Assembly: GCF_026914185.1 (NCBI RefSeq)
Contig: NC_070566.1
Coordinates: 868,001 to 932,000 of the forward strand
Direction: 5' to 3'
Origin: Puccinia triticina
Taxonomy: Eukaryota; Basidiomycota; Pucciniomycetes; Pucciniales; Pucciniaceae
Length of the DNA: 64,000 bases
Position 1 is the stretch's first letter. Each line of letters begins with the position of its first letter. The translations under genes were made by a program, and so were the position numbers. Below are positions 47,203-56,988 of this stretch, piece after piece. The notes beneath the pieces are model-generated. The model was not told the DNA's origin. It searched no databases and saw only the letters and a list, made by a program, of their open reading frames with translations.

Positions 47203-48976
47203 CGGACCTACTTCGCGCAGCAGCGAAAAACTCTTCGCGCACAGAATGGACCGTCCCCCGACGTCGAGCCCGCTGTGCGCACAAGCCAAAAAATACTTCG
47301 CGCACAGCGACTTCCCCTGAAAGAAGGAGAGAGTTTTTCTGGATTTTTTTTTGATGGATCAAAAGAGGGGGTCTTGCTTGCCCCCTCCAAAAAGTCTTGT
47401 ATTTTTTGGAGGTGTCCTCCATCATGTAAATTTTTTTATAATATTAATCCAAAAAATAAGCTCCCCCTACCCCGATAACCCACCCCAGGGAGTTTTGACC
47501 TGCCAAAACTAAGCGGTCGGGTATGCAGCCCCTCGAAAAGAAAGTTCGAGGGGCAGCAGCTCCGGCTAACTCCCAGCCGCCGTGCCGTGCCGATGGCCGG
47601 CACAGGCCATCGAGCGGAGTTACACGCTCCCCGATGACCGGCCAGCACAGACTACCGGTCATTGAGGGGATCATGTACTCCTCTTGATGGCCACTCTGTT
47701 CCGGTCATCGACAGGAGTACAAACTTCCCTCAATGACGTTCCGGTCACAAGGGGAGTGTTCACTCCTCTCGACAACCGGAGCAACTGGGCCGTCAAGGGG
47801 AGTACGTACATACGTACTCCTCTCTTGATGACCGGAACATTCCGGTCATCGAGAGGAATAAATCCTTCCCTCGATGACCGAGTCCGTTCCGGTCATCGAG
47901 GGGGGTGTTCACTCCTCTTGATGACCGGGTCCGTGCCGGTCATCAAGAGGAGTACATACTTCCCTCGATGACCGGGTCCGTTCCGGTCATCGAGGGAAGT
48001 GTTCACTCCTCTCGACAACCGGAGCAATCGGGTGATTGAGGGGAGTATGTAATCCTCTCGATGACCAGGCCCGTTCCGGTCATCAAGGGGAATGTTCACT
48101 CCTCTCGATGACCGGAACGGACCCGGTCATTGAGGGAAGTGTATACTCCTCTCGATAACCGGAACGTCCCGGGCATTCTCGGAGGAGTACATACTCCTCT
48201 TGGTGACCTGGTTGCTCCGGTTGTCGAGAGGAGTGAACACTCCCCTCGATGACCGGAACGGGCCCGGTCATTGAGGGGGTGTTCACTCCTCTTGATCGAG
48301 GTGAACTGGAACGGACCCGGTCATCGAGGTGAACCGGAACGGACCCGGTCACCAAGGGAAGTATGTACTCCTCTTGATGACCGGGTCCGTTCCGGTCATT
48401 GAGGGGGTGTTCACTCCTGTCGATGACCGGGTCCGTGCCGGTCATCGAGAGGAGTACATACTTCCCTCGATGACCGGGTCCGAGTGAACACCCCCTCGAT
48501 GACCGGCAATTTGTGCCACATGCACACAGGTGCTGGCCGGTCATTGGGGGAGTGTGTAACTTCGCTCGATGGCCTGTGCCGGCCATCGGCACGGCGGCTG
48601 GGGGATAGCCGGGCCCGGAGCTGCTGCCCCTCGAACTTTCTTTTCGAGGGGCTGGGTACCCGACCGCTGAAGTCTTAGCGGTGAAAAGTCCCCGGGGTGG
48701 GCTATTGGGGTAGCGGGTGCCTTTTTTTGGATTAATATTATGATTTTTTTCTTACATGACAAGGACACCTCCAAAAATTCCAATATTTTTTGGAGAGGGC
48801 AGTTAAGACCCCCTCTTTTGATCCATCAAAAAAAATTGGGAAAAATCCCCTCCTTCTTTCGGGGGAAGTCGCTGTGCGCAAAGTATTTCTCCGCTTGCGC
48901 GCACAGCGAGATCGACGTTGGGGGACGGTCGATTCTGTGCGCGAAGAGTTTTTCGCTGCTGCGCGAAGTAGGTCCG
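47203..48976. mobile_element. Foldback element A with palindromic minisatellite core
   Basis: 1774 bp. Left and right arms (about 450 bp each) are inverted copies: start CGGACCTACTTCGCGCAGCA, end its complement. An exact 8-bp duplication TTTAAAAA flanks it (47195-47202 and 48977-48984). The arms contain several GCGCACAG/CTTCGCGCA repeats and a pair of GATGGATCAAAAGAGGGGGT segments. The middle (about 47640-48540) is an array of palindromic units. Open frames through the array lack protein-like composition and are by-products of the repeat. No transposase. Confidence 0.85.
47640..48540. repeat. Palindromic minisatellite array
   Basis: About two dozen half-sites GATGACCGG / CCGGTCATC arranged as inverted pairs (GATGACCGG-N6-CCGGTCATC), alternating with a second palindrome of the form AGGAGT-N4-ACTCCT (variants GTGTTCAC, GTACATAC). 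The repeat period is about 40-50 bp per palindrome and units vary in orientation and sequence. Confidence 0.88.
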
Positions 48977-49224
48977 TTTAAAAATCCCTGAAATTTTTAG
49001 ACTGTTTTAAACTGTAACAAAAAAGTTATTCAGCTAGCAAGAATTTTCCTACTAAGCCCGCCCCGCACTCCCTGAAAATCCTAAAAATTTCAGGGAATGC
49101 TAAATATTCACAATTATAAGTGCCCTGAGATTTTTGTGCGTCTGGGAAATGTAACAAAAAAGTTATTCTTGGTATGTACCCCAGAAAAGGGGGTATGCAA
49201 AAAATAATTAATTAATTAAAAAAT

Positions 49225-50612
49225 TGGGTTTACTTTGCGCATGGAGGGAAACTCGTTGCGCACGGCAATTTCTGTGGACTTGACGTCACGTGAAGTCGGG
49301 CCCCCCTCTGTGCCTGACTTAACTAAGCCTCCCGGGACTGGGGGTGCGGAGCACCCCGATGCGAAGCATCTCCCATTCCCAATGGGAGGCTTATGAGTTA
49401 TTGGTTTTTTTCCGCATGAGAGCTTCAGGAAATTTGTGGCTTTTGGCCAACTTTTTGAATCAAATCTACATTACACAGCGCGCACTCATTGTGAGTCAGC
49501 GAGCTGAAGTACACGGGATAGCTGAGCATCTCAGCTTCAATGTAGTGTCACTTTTGTGATATCTACACTTGAAGTAGAGTGTTGCCCTTGCTCAGCAGTC
49601 AAGTTGGATGGATGATGGAGTTCTGTATTTAAATTGATTCCAAATGGATCTTCTTGGAATTTGCATACACACTTCTGGCCGAACACAAAAAAATCACAAA
49701 CTTCAAAGGGGGATGGAAGGAGTTTGTGAAGGGGGAAAAAGTGGTGATTGACACCAAAAGAAAGAGAAAAATCAGGCCTGTAATCTGGCACCACAGGCAA
49801 TAGGAATACACAAGTAGAAGACCCCTGAAAGGGGAGCGGGAAAAAACTCCCACCAAAACACTGAAAGCTCTCAAGCCAAATTCTTGGCTTTACCTGCAAG
49901 TCCCTCCCTCGGAGGTTGCGCTTTGCGCCAGCCCAGGCTGTACCAGGGCCCTCTGAAGCGAGGGACTTGTGATAAGTCAGCTCCGTGCGCGCCACCAGCT
50001 GCCCTCAGAAAACTATCCGCACACGGGGGTGCCGTGCAGTGACAGGTGGCTGGGTTGAGACACTCCGGCCATCCGGAGGAAACAATACCCTTGATGACCG
50101 GCACAGACCGGTCATTGAGAGATTACATCCCTCTCAATGACCGGAATAGACCGGTCATCAAGAGGACACATCACAGGTGGCCGGGTTGAGACACTTGGGC
50201 CATCCGGAGGAAACAATATTCTTGATGACCGGTCTATGCCGGTCATCAAGAGGGATGTAGCCTCTTGATTACCAGTCTGTGCCAGTCATTGAGAGTCATG
50301 TAGCCTCTTGATGACCTGTCTGTACAGTTCATCGAGGGGGATGTGTCCTCTCGATGACCGGTCTATGCCAGTCATTGAGAAAGATGTAGTCTCTTGATGA
50401 CCGGTCTGTGCCGGTCATCAAGGGTATTGTTTCCTCCGGATGGCCGGAGTGTCTCAACCCAGCCACCTGTCACCGCACGGCACCCCTGTGTGCGGATAGT
50501 TTTTTGAGGGCAGCTGGTGGCGCGCACGGAGGGGGGCCCAATGTCATGTGACGTCGAGTCAACGGAAATTCCCGTGCACAACTAGTTTCCCTCCATGCGC
50601 AAAGTAAACCCG
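49225..50612. mobile_element. Foldback element B, same family, with an inserted element
   Basis: 1388 bp, start TGGGTTTACTTTGCGCATGG, end complementary, 8-bp duplication TAAAAAAT (49217-49224 and 50613-50620). Arms resemble element A (TACTTYGCGCA ... GAAA-CTC ... GCGCAC ... GACGTC). The core at about 50090-50420 is a shorter array of CCGGTCATC / GATGACCGG palindromes. The left arm is split by the hairpin-ended element at 49314-49980; the right arm shows the uninterrupted sequence. Confidence 0.85.
49314..49980. mobile_element. Hairpin-ended TIR element, copy 7, inside foldback B
   Basis: 667 bp, ends CTGACTTAAC ... GATAAGTCAG, flanked by CTCTGTGC / CTCCGTGC. Comparison with the intact right arm of the foldback element (CCCCCCTCCGTGCGCGCCAC) shows the empty site, confirming insertion and an ~8-9-bp duplication. 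Hairpins at both ends as in copies 1-6. Confidence 0.87.
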
Positions 50613-50620
50613 TAAAAAAT

Positions 50621-52499
50621 AGGTTTTTTGAAGTTCTGATTGCATGATACTTATGTTCATGATTTTAGATGAATTTGGATATTATTTGCGTCACGTAGAA
50701 ATGAGTAGAAAAAAAACGGGTACAGACGCGGAAAAGGGGGTACGTAAAAACCGGGTGCAGACACGGAAAAACCGGGTACATTTTTTAACCCCCTATTTTA
50801 TGATTTTATGATTTAACCAACTTTGAACACCATAAATGCATGATGAAAAGGGTATGTACACATTAGGGGGTATCAAATATAAGAAATCCACAATTAGAAA
50901 CCAGTTAATTAGGCAAAAATAGAATTCTTGACCAGTGAATCCCAAAATGGGGTAGCTGAACAACCAGCATGTTACAAAAATGGTGGTTTTTTTCAAACCC
51001 GTCAATTACATAATAGTGGATTTGGTCATATTTGATACCCCCTATTGTGAAAGGGATACACAGCGGTTGCGTAGCGCGGTCAAAAGAGCCGCAAGTCCAG
51101 CCGTCAAATTGACGGTCCCCCCTCAGCCATTGTTGACCGGCAAAAAACAGCCCCTGCGTCAGCCGTCAAATTGACGGCTGAATTGTCAGCCCGCCCACCA
51201 GAGAGAAGTCGGGCTAACAGCTGGCAAAACTTCCAGCCGGCCAACCCAAGCGGCAACTTGACGTCTGTTGAGTTTAATACTCAGGTTTTGGCTTTTCTTT
51301 CTGCTTCCACATGTCTTTTCCATTTCCCACACATGTCACATGTTGTAGATAGTCTATCTGAGGCAGCAGGCGTGGAAGGACCCTTTCACCATCCTTCCAC
51401 AATCCTCAAACACCGCCACGCACCGTGCCTGCTGTCCTCAGGTTAGTTAGATTTTGCTTTCTCTCTCATCTTTCTCTTATGATTGCTTTTCATCTCATTC
51501 TGATCTGCAATATACATCCTTCCACGATCATCAAACACCGCCACGGCCACGCACCGTGCCTGCTGTCCTCAGACCTGTCCATCTTATCAATGTCAACCCC
51601 CAGCCCGGGCACATTTTTCCACCGTCTGACGGCAACTTGGTTTGTTTTTGGGACACCCTCAGGTCAACTCACAAGGCACTTGCAACTTTTTTTTGCTTTT
51701 TTCTTTTTCTTTTTCTTTATGGGTTTTGTGTACAAGTTTCAATCAAACAGAAGGAAGAGAGGCAGTTGTTATTGGTACTGATATGAGGGAGACACTTGCC
51801 AGCAAAAAACGGCTTCCGACCAAGAGACTCCGGCAGTCTACCAAAGCCCGCCCAGCCATCCAGGCGATGATTTGGATTGTAGTGATTGGTATGCAGAGTT
51901 GTTGTACCAGCCATTGCTCTGGAATTGATGATCATAGCCACGCTTTGGGTCCACCTTTGAGTTGCTCAGGCTTTGCAAACCATTGCAGCATGGGCGGGGT
52001 GATGATAGAAAGGATGACTTAGGGAAAGGAGAGAAGAGACTGACGGTGATGCCAGCTATCTCGCGGATGGTGGGCCTGAAGACAGCAATCTTGGTGATGT
52101 GTTTCTGGCCCCCTAACTCAACCTTTGATTCTCCTGTTGTCAAGTAAAATATCCAAGCCATCTAAGCCCAAACCTCCTCTCCAAGTCAGAAAAAAAGGTT
52201 CATACAGAAGTTGAGAGGGCTTACTTGAGGGGAGTGAAGAAGGGAAGAGATCAGGGGGCCAAGTTTTGATAGACTGGTCGACACTCCCAGTCACAATGAT
52301 ACTTATGTATGAATCTCCTCACCGAGGCGGGCTGGTCAAGGCTGGAATCGGTGTTGTAGTAGTGGTGGTGGAAGTGATGAGTTCTTGGTTTTTGCAAAGG
52401 GATGAGGCTGGAGGTGTGCCGGAGGATGACGTGTCCTCCGCTGTACTCCGATGAGCGGACTTTGAAAAAATGAGTGGGAGCCAAGGGTGACGTGTCCCT
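50621..52499. other. Repeat-rich region left of hAT copy 2
   Basis: Holds an end fragment of the GGTGTTCAAAGTTGA MITE (50797-50829), a ~195-bp foldback (50858-51054), GCCGTCAAATTGACGG palindromes (about 51100-51180), and a ~50-bp direct duplication (51391-51441 and 51516-51572). No gene was recognised; the minus-strand ORF at 51838-52161 is not assignable. Confidence 0.4.
50858..51054. repeat. Small foldback / MITE
   Basis: Inverted arms: CACATTAGGGGGTATCAAAT at left and ATTTGATACCCCCTATTGTG at right. The similarity continues inward (about 45 bp each arm). No ORF. Confidence 0.65.
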
Positions 52500-52796
52500 C
52501 CGATGAGTAGAGATCATCGATTTGCACCCGTTGCGGGTACCCGCCACGGCCAGCAGGTACCTGCCAGCGGGTGCGCTTTTGGGTGCGGATGCCTGAGATT
52601 CCTGAAAATTTCCAGCGGGTACCCGGGTATTACACATCCGCACCCGCTCACATATGTAGATACAGTTGACATCCAATGCAGCCGGGTCTGTCACCTGTGC
52701 TGCGGTTTCAGTAAAGCCGTGACATGCAAGACGGCTTCCCTTCCCTTCCGCCATCCACCATCAACTCCAGCTGGCATCCTCCGAAAAAGCAAAAAA

Positions 52797-55700
52797 TGCC
52801 ACGATCACGTAAGAGACTCCGACAACGCTCGGGAAGCAAAGAAAACTCTGATGGCAACTGGCACACAGAATCGAATGACGAACAAAGAGAATCCAATGAC
52901 TTCCAAAAAGATGGAAACTCAACCAGCACCCCCAGTGCCACACCTGGCGGGGGCGAATCTACTGATGAACAGCGTCTAGGTAAGTAGCATATTTCTTTTG
53001 CAGTTTTGGTTGGGTTTCCAAATGCTTGCCTGATTTATAACTCTGTCTATGCATGTAGACCATGCTAAAAAACTTGCGCAGAATCAGGTCAGTTCAGCCT
53101 ATGCTTCGTACAAGATACCCGAGCTTTCGAGTCAACTGGACAAATACGGCCGTCCTATGATTGCCTGGCCTTGCAAGATGTAAGTTCCTCAGGACTTTTT
53201 TCGGTATTTTAAAGAAACAAATCAAAGAAATCTAGCTTAGACACTTCCCAACTCTCACTAGATGTGGTAAAAAGATCAATTGACCGGCGTACAACTCGTC
53301 ATGCAGTAATCTCCTCTCCCATGCAGCTTGATGTTCAAGGAAGCAAGAGACACCTGCAAACAAAAATACCTTGGTGTTATTTGGTGTTTGTGGGACCAGC
53401 AAGATCGACCCCCGAGAGGTGAGCACCCCTTTTTTGTCCATTTGCTCTAGTTTCTCTGGTCTGACCAAATCACACATCTAGGTGTTGCAAAGATGTGCGA
53501 TTTGGTGTGCCGAGGCGGCCAAACCTTTTTCAACAATTGAATCAAACAGCCTCCGGCGTATTCTGCATCCAATCCATCAATAATCAAGAATCTCCCCAGT
53601 CAAAGGATGGTCTCGAACGCAATCCATATGTTATACTTGTGTGTCCAAGAGAAATTGAGTGAAGAATTGAGGGTTGGTCTGATTTCATTTCATTTTCGTT
53701 GGTTTTCATGATACAAACATTTACAACGGTTTTTTTCCAGATGCACAAAGGTGCAATGTACTTGGGTGTGGATGCGTGGCAATCTCCTAACGGATTTGAT
53801 ATTCTAGGCGCAGTGATATACCGGCTTGTTGACGATGGTGCCGGTGATTTCACATTGGAAGCAAACCCTCTGGATTTTGTGCAGCTCCGAGGAAGGCATA
53901 CTGGCGAATACCTGGCTAGTGTGGTTCAGTACATTGTTGAGAAGTTTGGATTAGAAAAACGAGTAAGATTTTTTTGTTTTATTGCATGCATTACTAATGT
54001 ATGTCTGACACCGTCCCTTCCTCCCTCAAGATCTGTGGCATTGTTTCTGACAATGCATCTAATAATGCGACAATGGTATCTGAGCTGGGAACATTTGGCT
54101 GGAAGCGCTTCCAAGGTGAGCCCCAGTGGATACAATGCTTTGCTCACATCCTCAACCTCATCGTCAAGGCAATTATGCGACCGTTTGGACGTAAAAAAAA
54201 AACACTGTTGAGCCTATTGAGTTGGGAGATTCCAATGATGATGATGAAGAGCCTCAAAACCTGGTGGATTGGTAAGCCAATCGATTGCACCAATGTAAAC
54301 TCAACTGATCTCACATGTTTCCGTGTTGGATTGATGGCTTTCTAGTTTTGACGATGCAAATGATGGTGACAATCCAGATGGGGAGGACCCTAATACACTT
54401 GAAGCGGAAGAAGGAGATCTACAACTCAACGATGAGCTCACTCTTTCCGAGATCAAAGACCTTGAAAAGGAGTCGGAAGATGATTTATATACTTCAGCCT
54501 CATGTCGTTGGTCCCTTGCAAAGGTTTGCACTCAATTCTCTCATAACTTTATCAATCGCTGTATTTTTTTCACAAATCTTTACCTTCAGTTTCGTGGAAT
54601 TGCAACAAAACTTAAGAAGTCCCCAAACTCTAAGGATAAATTTATCCAAATATGTCGGGAACAAAAGTGTAAGAAGCCACACAATATCGAACGTGACGTA
54701 CAGACCCGATGGAACTTGACATGCAAACAGCTCGTGAGCATTTTCAGATGCGAGGAAGCAATGTGAGTCTGATTTATAATTGATGATCAATCACTTGGGA
54801 GGTGAACTGCTCTAATTTGTTTTTCATTCCAGTATCATATGGCAACGCGACAAGCAGTTTGGGACACCTCGGAATCTACATATCAACCAGGAGGACCTAG
54901 ACTTAGCGCGGCACCTTGTTCAGATTCTGGAACCGTTTTACGGATTCACTCTTCAAATATCAACCAATTCCTTGGCTCGTTGTGGTAGACAATCTGGTAC
55001 ACGCGGAGGATCAATCTTTTTTTGCCGCGCATGGCGCGCGCCGGAGGACCTCAGGATTCAAGCCATCAAGACCTCAAGTTTCCAGCCCTCAAGGCTTCCT
55101 CAAGGTTCCATGGCGTGGCGTGGCGCGCTTCCTCAAGACGTTTCAGGTTTTTCTTTTCCTTCCTTCCTTCTCTTCCTTTGTCTTTGTTTTGGTGTTTTTA
55201 GTTTTCTGGTCAGTTTTCTTTCATCCTTTTGTGTGTTTTTTTTCTTATCTTTCACTCTGCGCGCTTTGGACAGGTCTTGGATGAGGAGGGTTGGTTTTTG
55301 TCTGGTTTCCTTTTGTTTTGTTGTGTGTCTGCTGTTTTATTTGTTGTAGCGCGCGTGTGCGCGCTAGGTTGTGATGAGCTGTCTGTTAGATGTCACGAGC
55401 TCCAAAGTTTGAGTTCAGTTCGAACTCCGGCCTTGGAGCGGCATGGACCTACTCTGAACCGTAATTTTCAGTCATCCATCAAAGTTCAAAAGTTTATTTT
55501 CTGGGCGCCTTCCGCCCGTACTTCTCAGAATCTCACGGCTTCTAAGTTTGTTTACTCCGCAACGCCGATCTCTCCCAGCTTCTGGTTTTGATCACAACCC
55601 CGCCGGCAGTATCCCCGGCTCCATCTCAAACTCAAACACCGCCGACGCGCATCTTCAGCCGTCAGAAAAATCATTCCCCCCAACGCTACACGACTCACCG

Positions 55701-56727
55701 CGCTCTTTCACGGCCAATCATAACCGGAGGGCATACGCATCTCGAATTCTCATTTCTCTTTTCCCCTCCCCGAACTGCTGCCGGCCTAGCACCGGCCAGA
55801 GTTCCATATCGTGTCGCTGAAGTTGTTGTCTTGATTGACCAAATCACCGCCAGCCTTTCAACGGTAATTGCAAATGAGGATGAAATTTATCCTCCGGCTT
55901 TACGAAATGCTTGTCGTGCCGGGCTTGGTATCACCAATAAATATTATTTGCTCACAGACTGCTCACCCATTTACAGAATTGCAATGGGTAAGTCTTTGTA
56001 TTGGGAATAATTTATTCATAATTGCAGTTTCAAACAACTTTGCTAACACTTAAATTCAAGTTCTCCACCCATTTTTCAAAGATGAGTACTTCAAGCTTGC
56101 AAAATGGCCTTAAGATTGGATTGATGAGGCGCTTGATCTGACTCGCAAGATGTTTGATAAGTGGTATAAGCCCAGGCGAGCCACTTTGACCGCAGGACCA
56201 TCAAAAACAGCAGTATCGAAGGTAATTTTTCTTACATTCTGAATTTACAATTTAAATAAAAACAAAAATTAATATCTCTCATCTCTCCAGCCCCAGACCG
56301 GTGTCCTGGCGAGGCTAGGTGCTGCTGCTGCTGCAAGATCAGCTGATGCTTTGTTGGACCCTGTGGACATCTGGCTTTCTGGCGGGCTCATTCTGGACGA
56401 TGGGGCGCCAGTCAATGGGCTCAAGTGGTGGGCCAAGCAGAAACGTGCTGGGAACACTCACCACGGCCTTTTACAAATGGCCCTTGATGTCTTATGCTGC
56501 CCATGTGAGCGAGTTTTTTTTTATTTCGTCAAAACAAGTAATATTGATTCTGATCATGCTTTCTATATAAAGCTACAACCGTAGACGTAGAGCACACCTT
56601 CAACTTTGGCAGAGATTACGTCTCTGCTAGGAGACACAACATCAGCGCAAAATCTGTAAGTAGAGGAATGACCTTGTCGTTCTATTCGAAGAACAACAAA
56701 CAAGGTTGGACCTCTGGCTCTTCATGA
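52797..56727 (+). pseudogene. hAT transposase, multi-exon, degenerate
   Basis: Start at 52797 (MPRSRKRLRQRSGSKENSD). A BED-type finger region reads RPMIAWPCKM / CGKKIN...SCSNLLSHA but contains in-frame TGA codons at 53281-53283 and 53329-53331. Core: MYLGVDAWQSPNGFDILGAV, then ICGIVSDNASNNATMVSEL and WIQCFAHILNLIVKAI, then WNLTCKQL-type and LDLARHLVQILEPFYGFTLQ blocks. After a gap, EVVVLIDQITASLSTVIANE and PPALRNACRAGLGITNKYY. The C-terminal dimerisation region is WWAKQKR ... VEHTFNFGRDYVSARRHNIS, stop at 56725-56727. Introns with GT..AG are visible. Stops plus the insertion make it non-functional. Confidence 0.85.
55000..55800. mobile_element. Probable insertion inside hAT copy 2 transposase
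   Basis: The transposase frame is continuous up to LQISTNSLA (about 54985) and resumes at RVAEVVVLIDQ (about 55815). In related transposases these blocks are adjacent, so ~0.8 kb of GC/CT-rich unrelated sequence has been inserted. Its ends and target duplication could not be fixed, so the type (solo LTR, other) is unknown. Confidence 0.5.
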
Positions 56728-56988
56728 GTACATGAGCAAGAATAAGGACAGGGTCAAGACAGGGGTGAAGGAAAGGGTACAAGATGTGTTGACAGTAGAT
56801 TGAGATATAAATAGTAATGAAATCCGTTTGAATTAGTGAGTTTTAGTTGGCGGGTACCCGCCAATACCCGCACGGGTACCGCCCGTACCCGCTCTGCGGG
56901 TGCGGGTGTCTCATTTGGGCCAAAAATGCCGGCGGTACCCGGGTACAAAAAAATACCCGGGTGTAAATCGGCGATCTCTACCAATGAG

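Larger units (their letters stand above)
52508..56980 (+). mobile_element. hAT transposon, 4.5 kb, copy 2
   Basis: Terminal inverted repeats: left TAGAGATCATCGATTTGCAC and right (reverse complement) TAGAGATCGCCGATTTACAC. The flanking 8-bp duplication is CCGATGAG / CCAATGAG (52500-52507 and 56981-56988, one mismatch). Subterminal CGGGTACCCG motifs are dense at both ends. It carries a degenerate transposase and appears to hold a later insertion around 55000-55800. Confidence 0.88.

Noticed and set aside
47600..48560. CRISPR array
   Set aside because: Units are palindromic minisatellite repeats of variable length without unique spacers, and the sequence is clearly from a eukaryote with spliced genes.
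48083..48592. Long minus-strand ORF (169 codons) across the foldback core
   Set aside because: It is open only because the palindromic repeat lacks stops in that frame. Its product is repeated PVIE/MTGSVPV-like units with no family match, and similar ORFs appear on both strands.
51838..52161. Minus-strand ORF containing TTGESKVELGGQKHITKIAV
   Set aside because: It looks protein-like over a short stretch, but no family could be named and it is not extended by splice signals. It could be a captured gene fragment; left unannotated.
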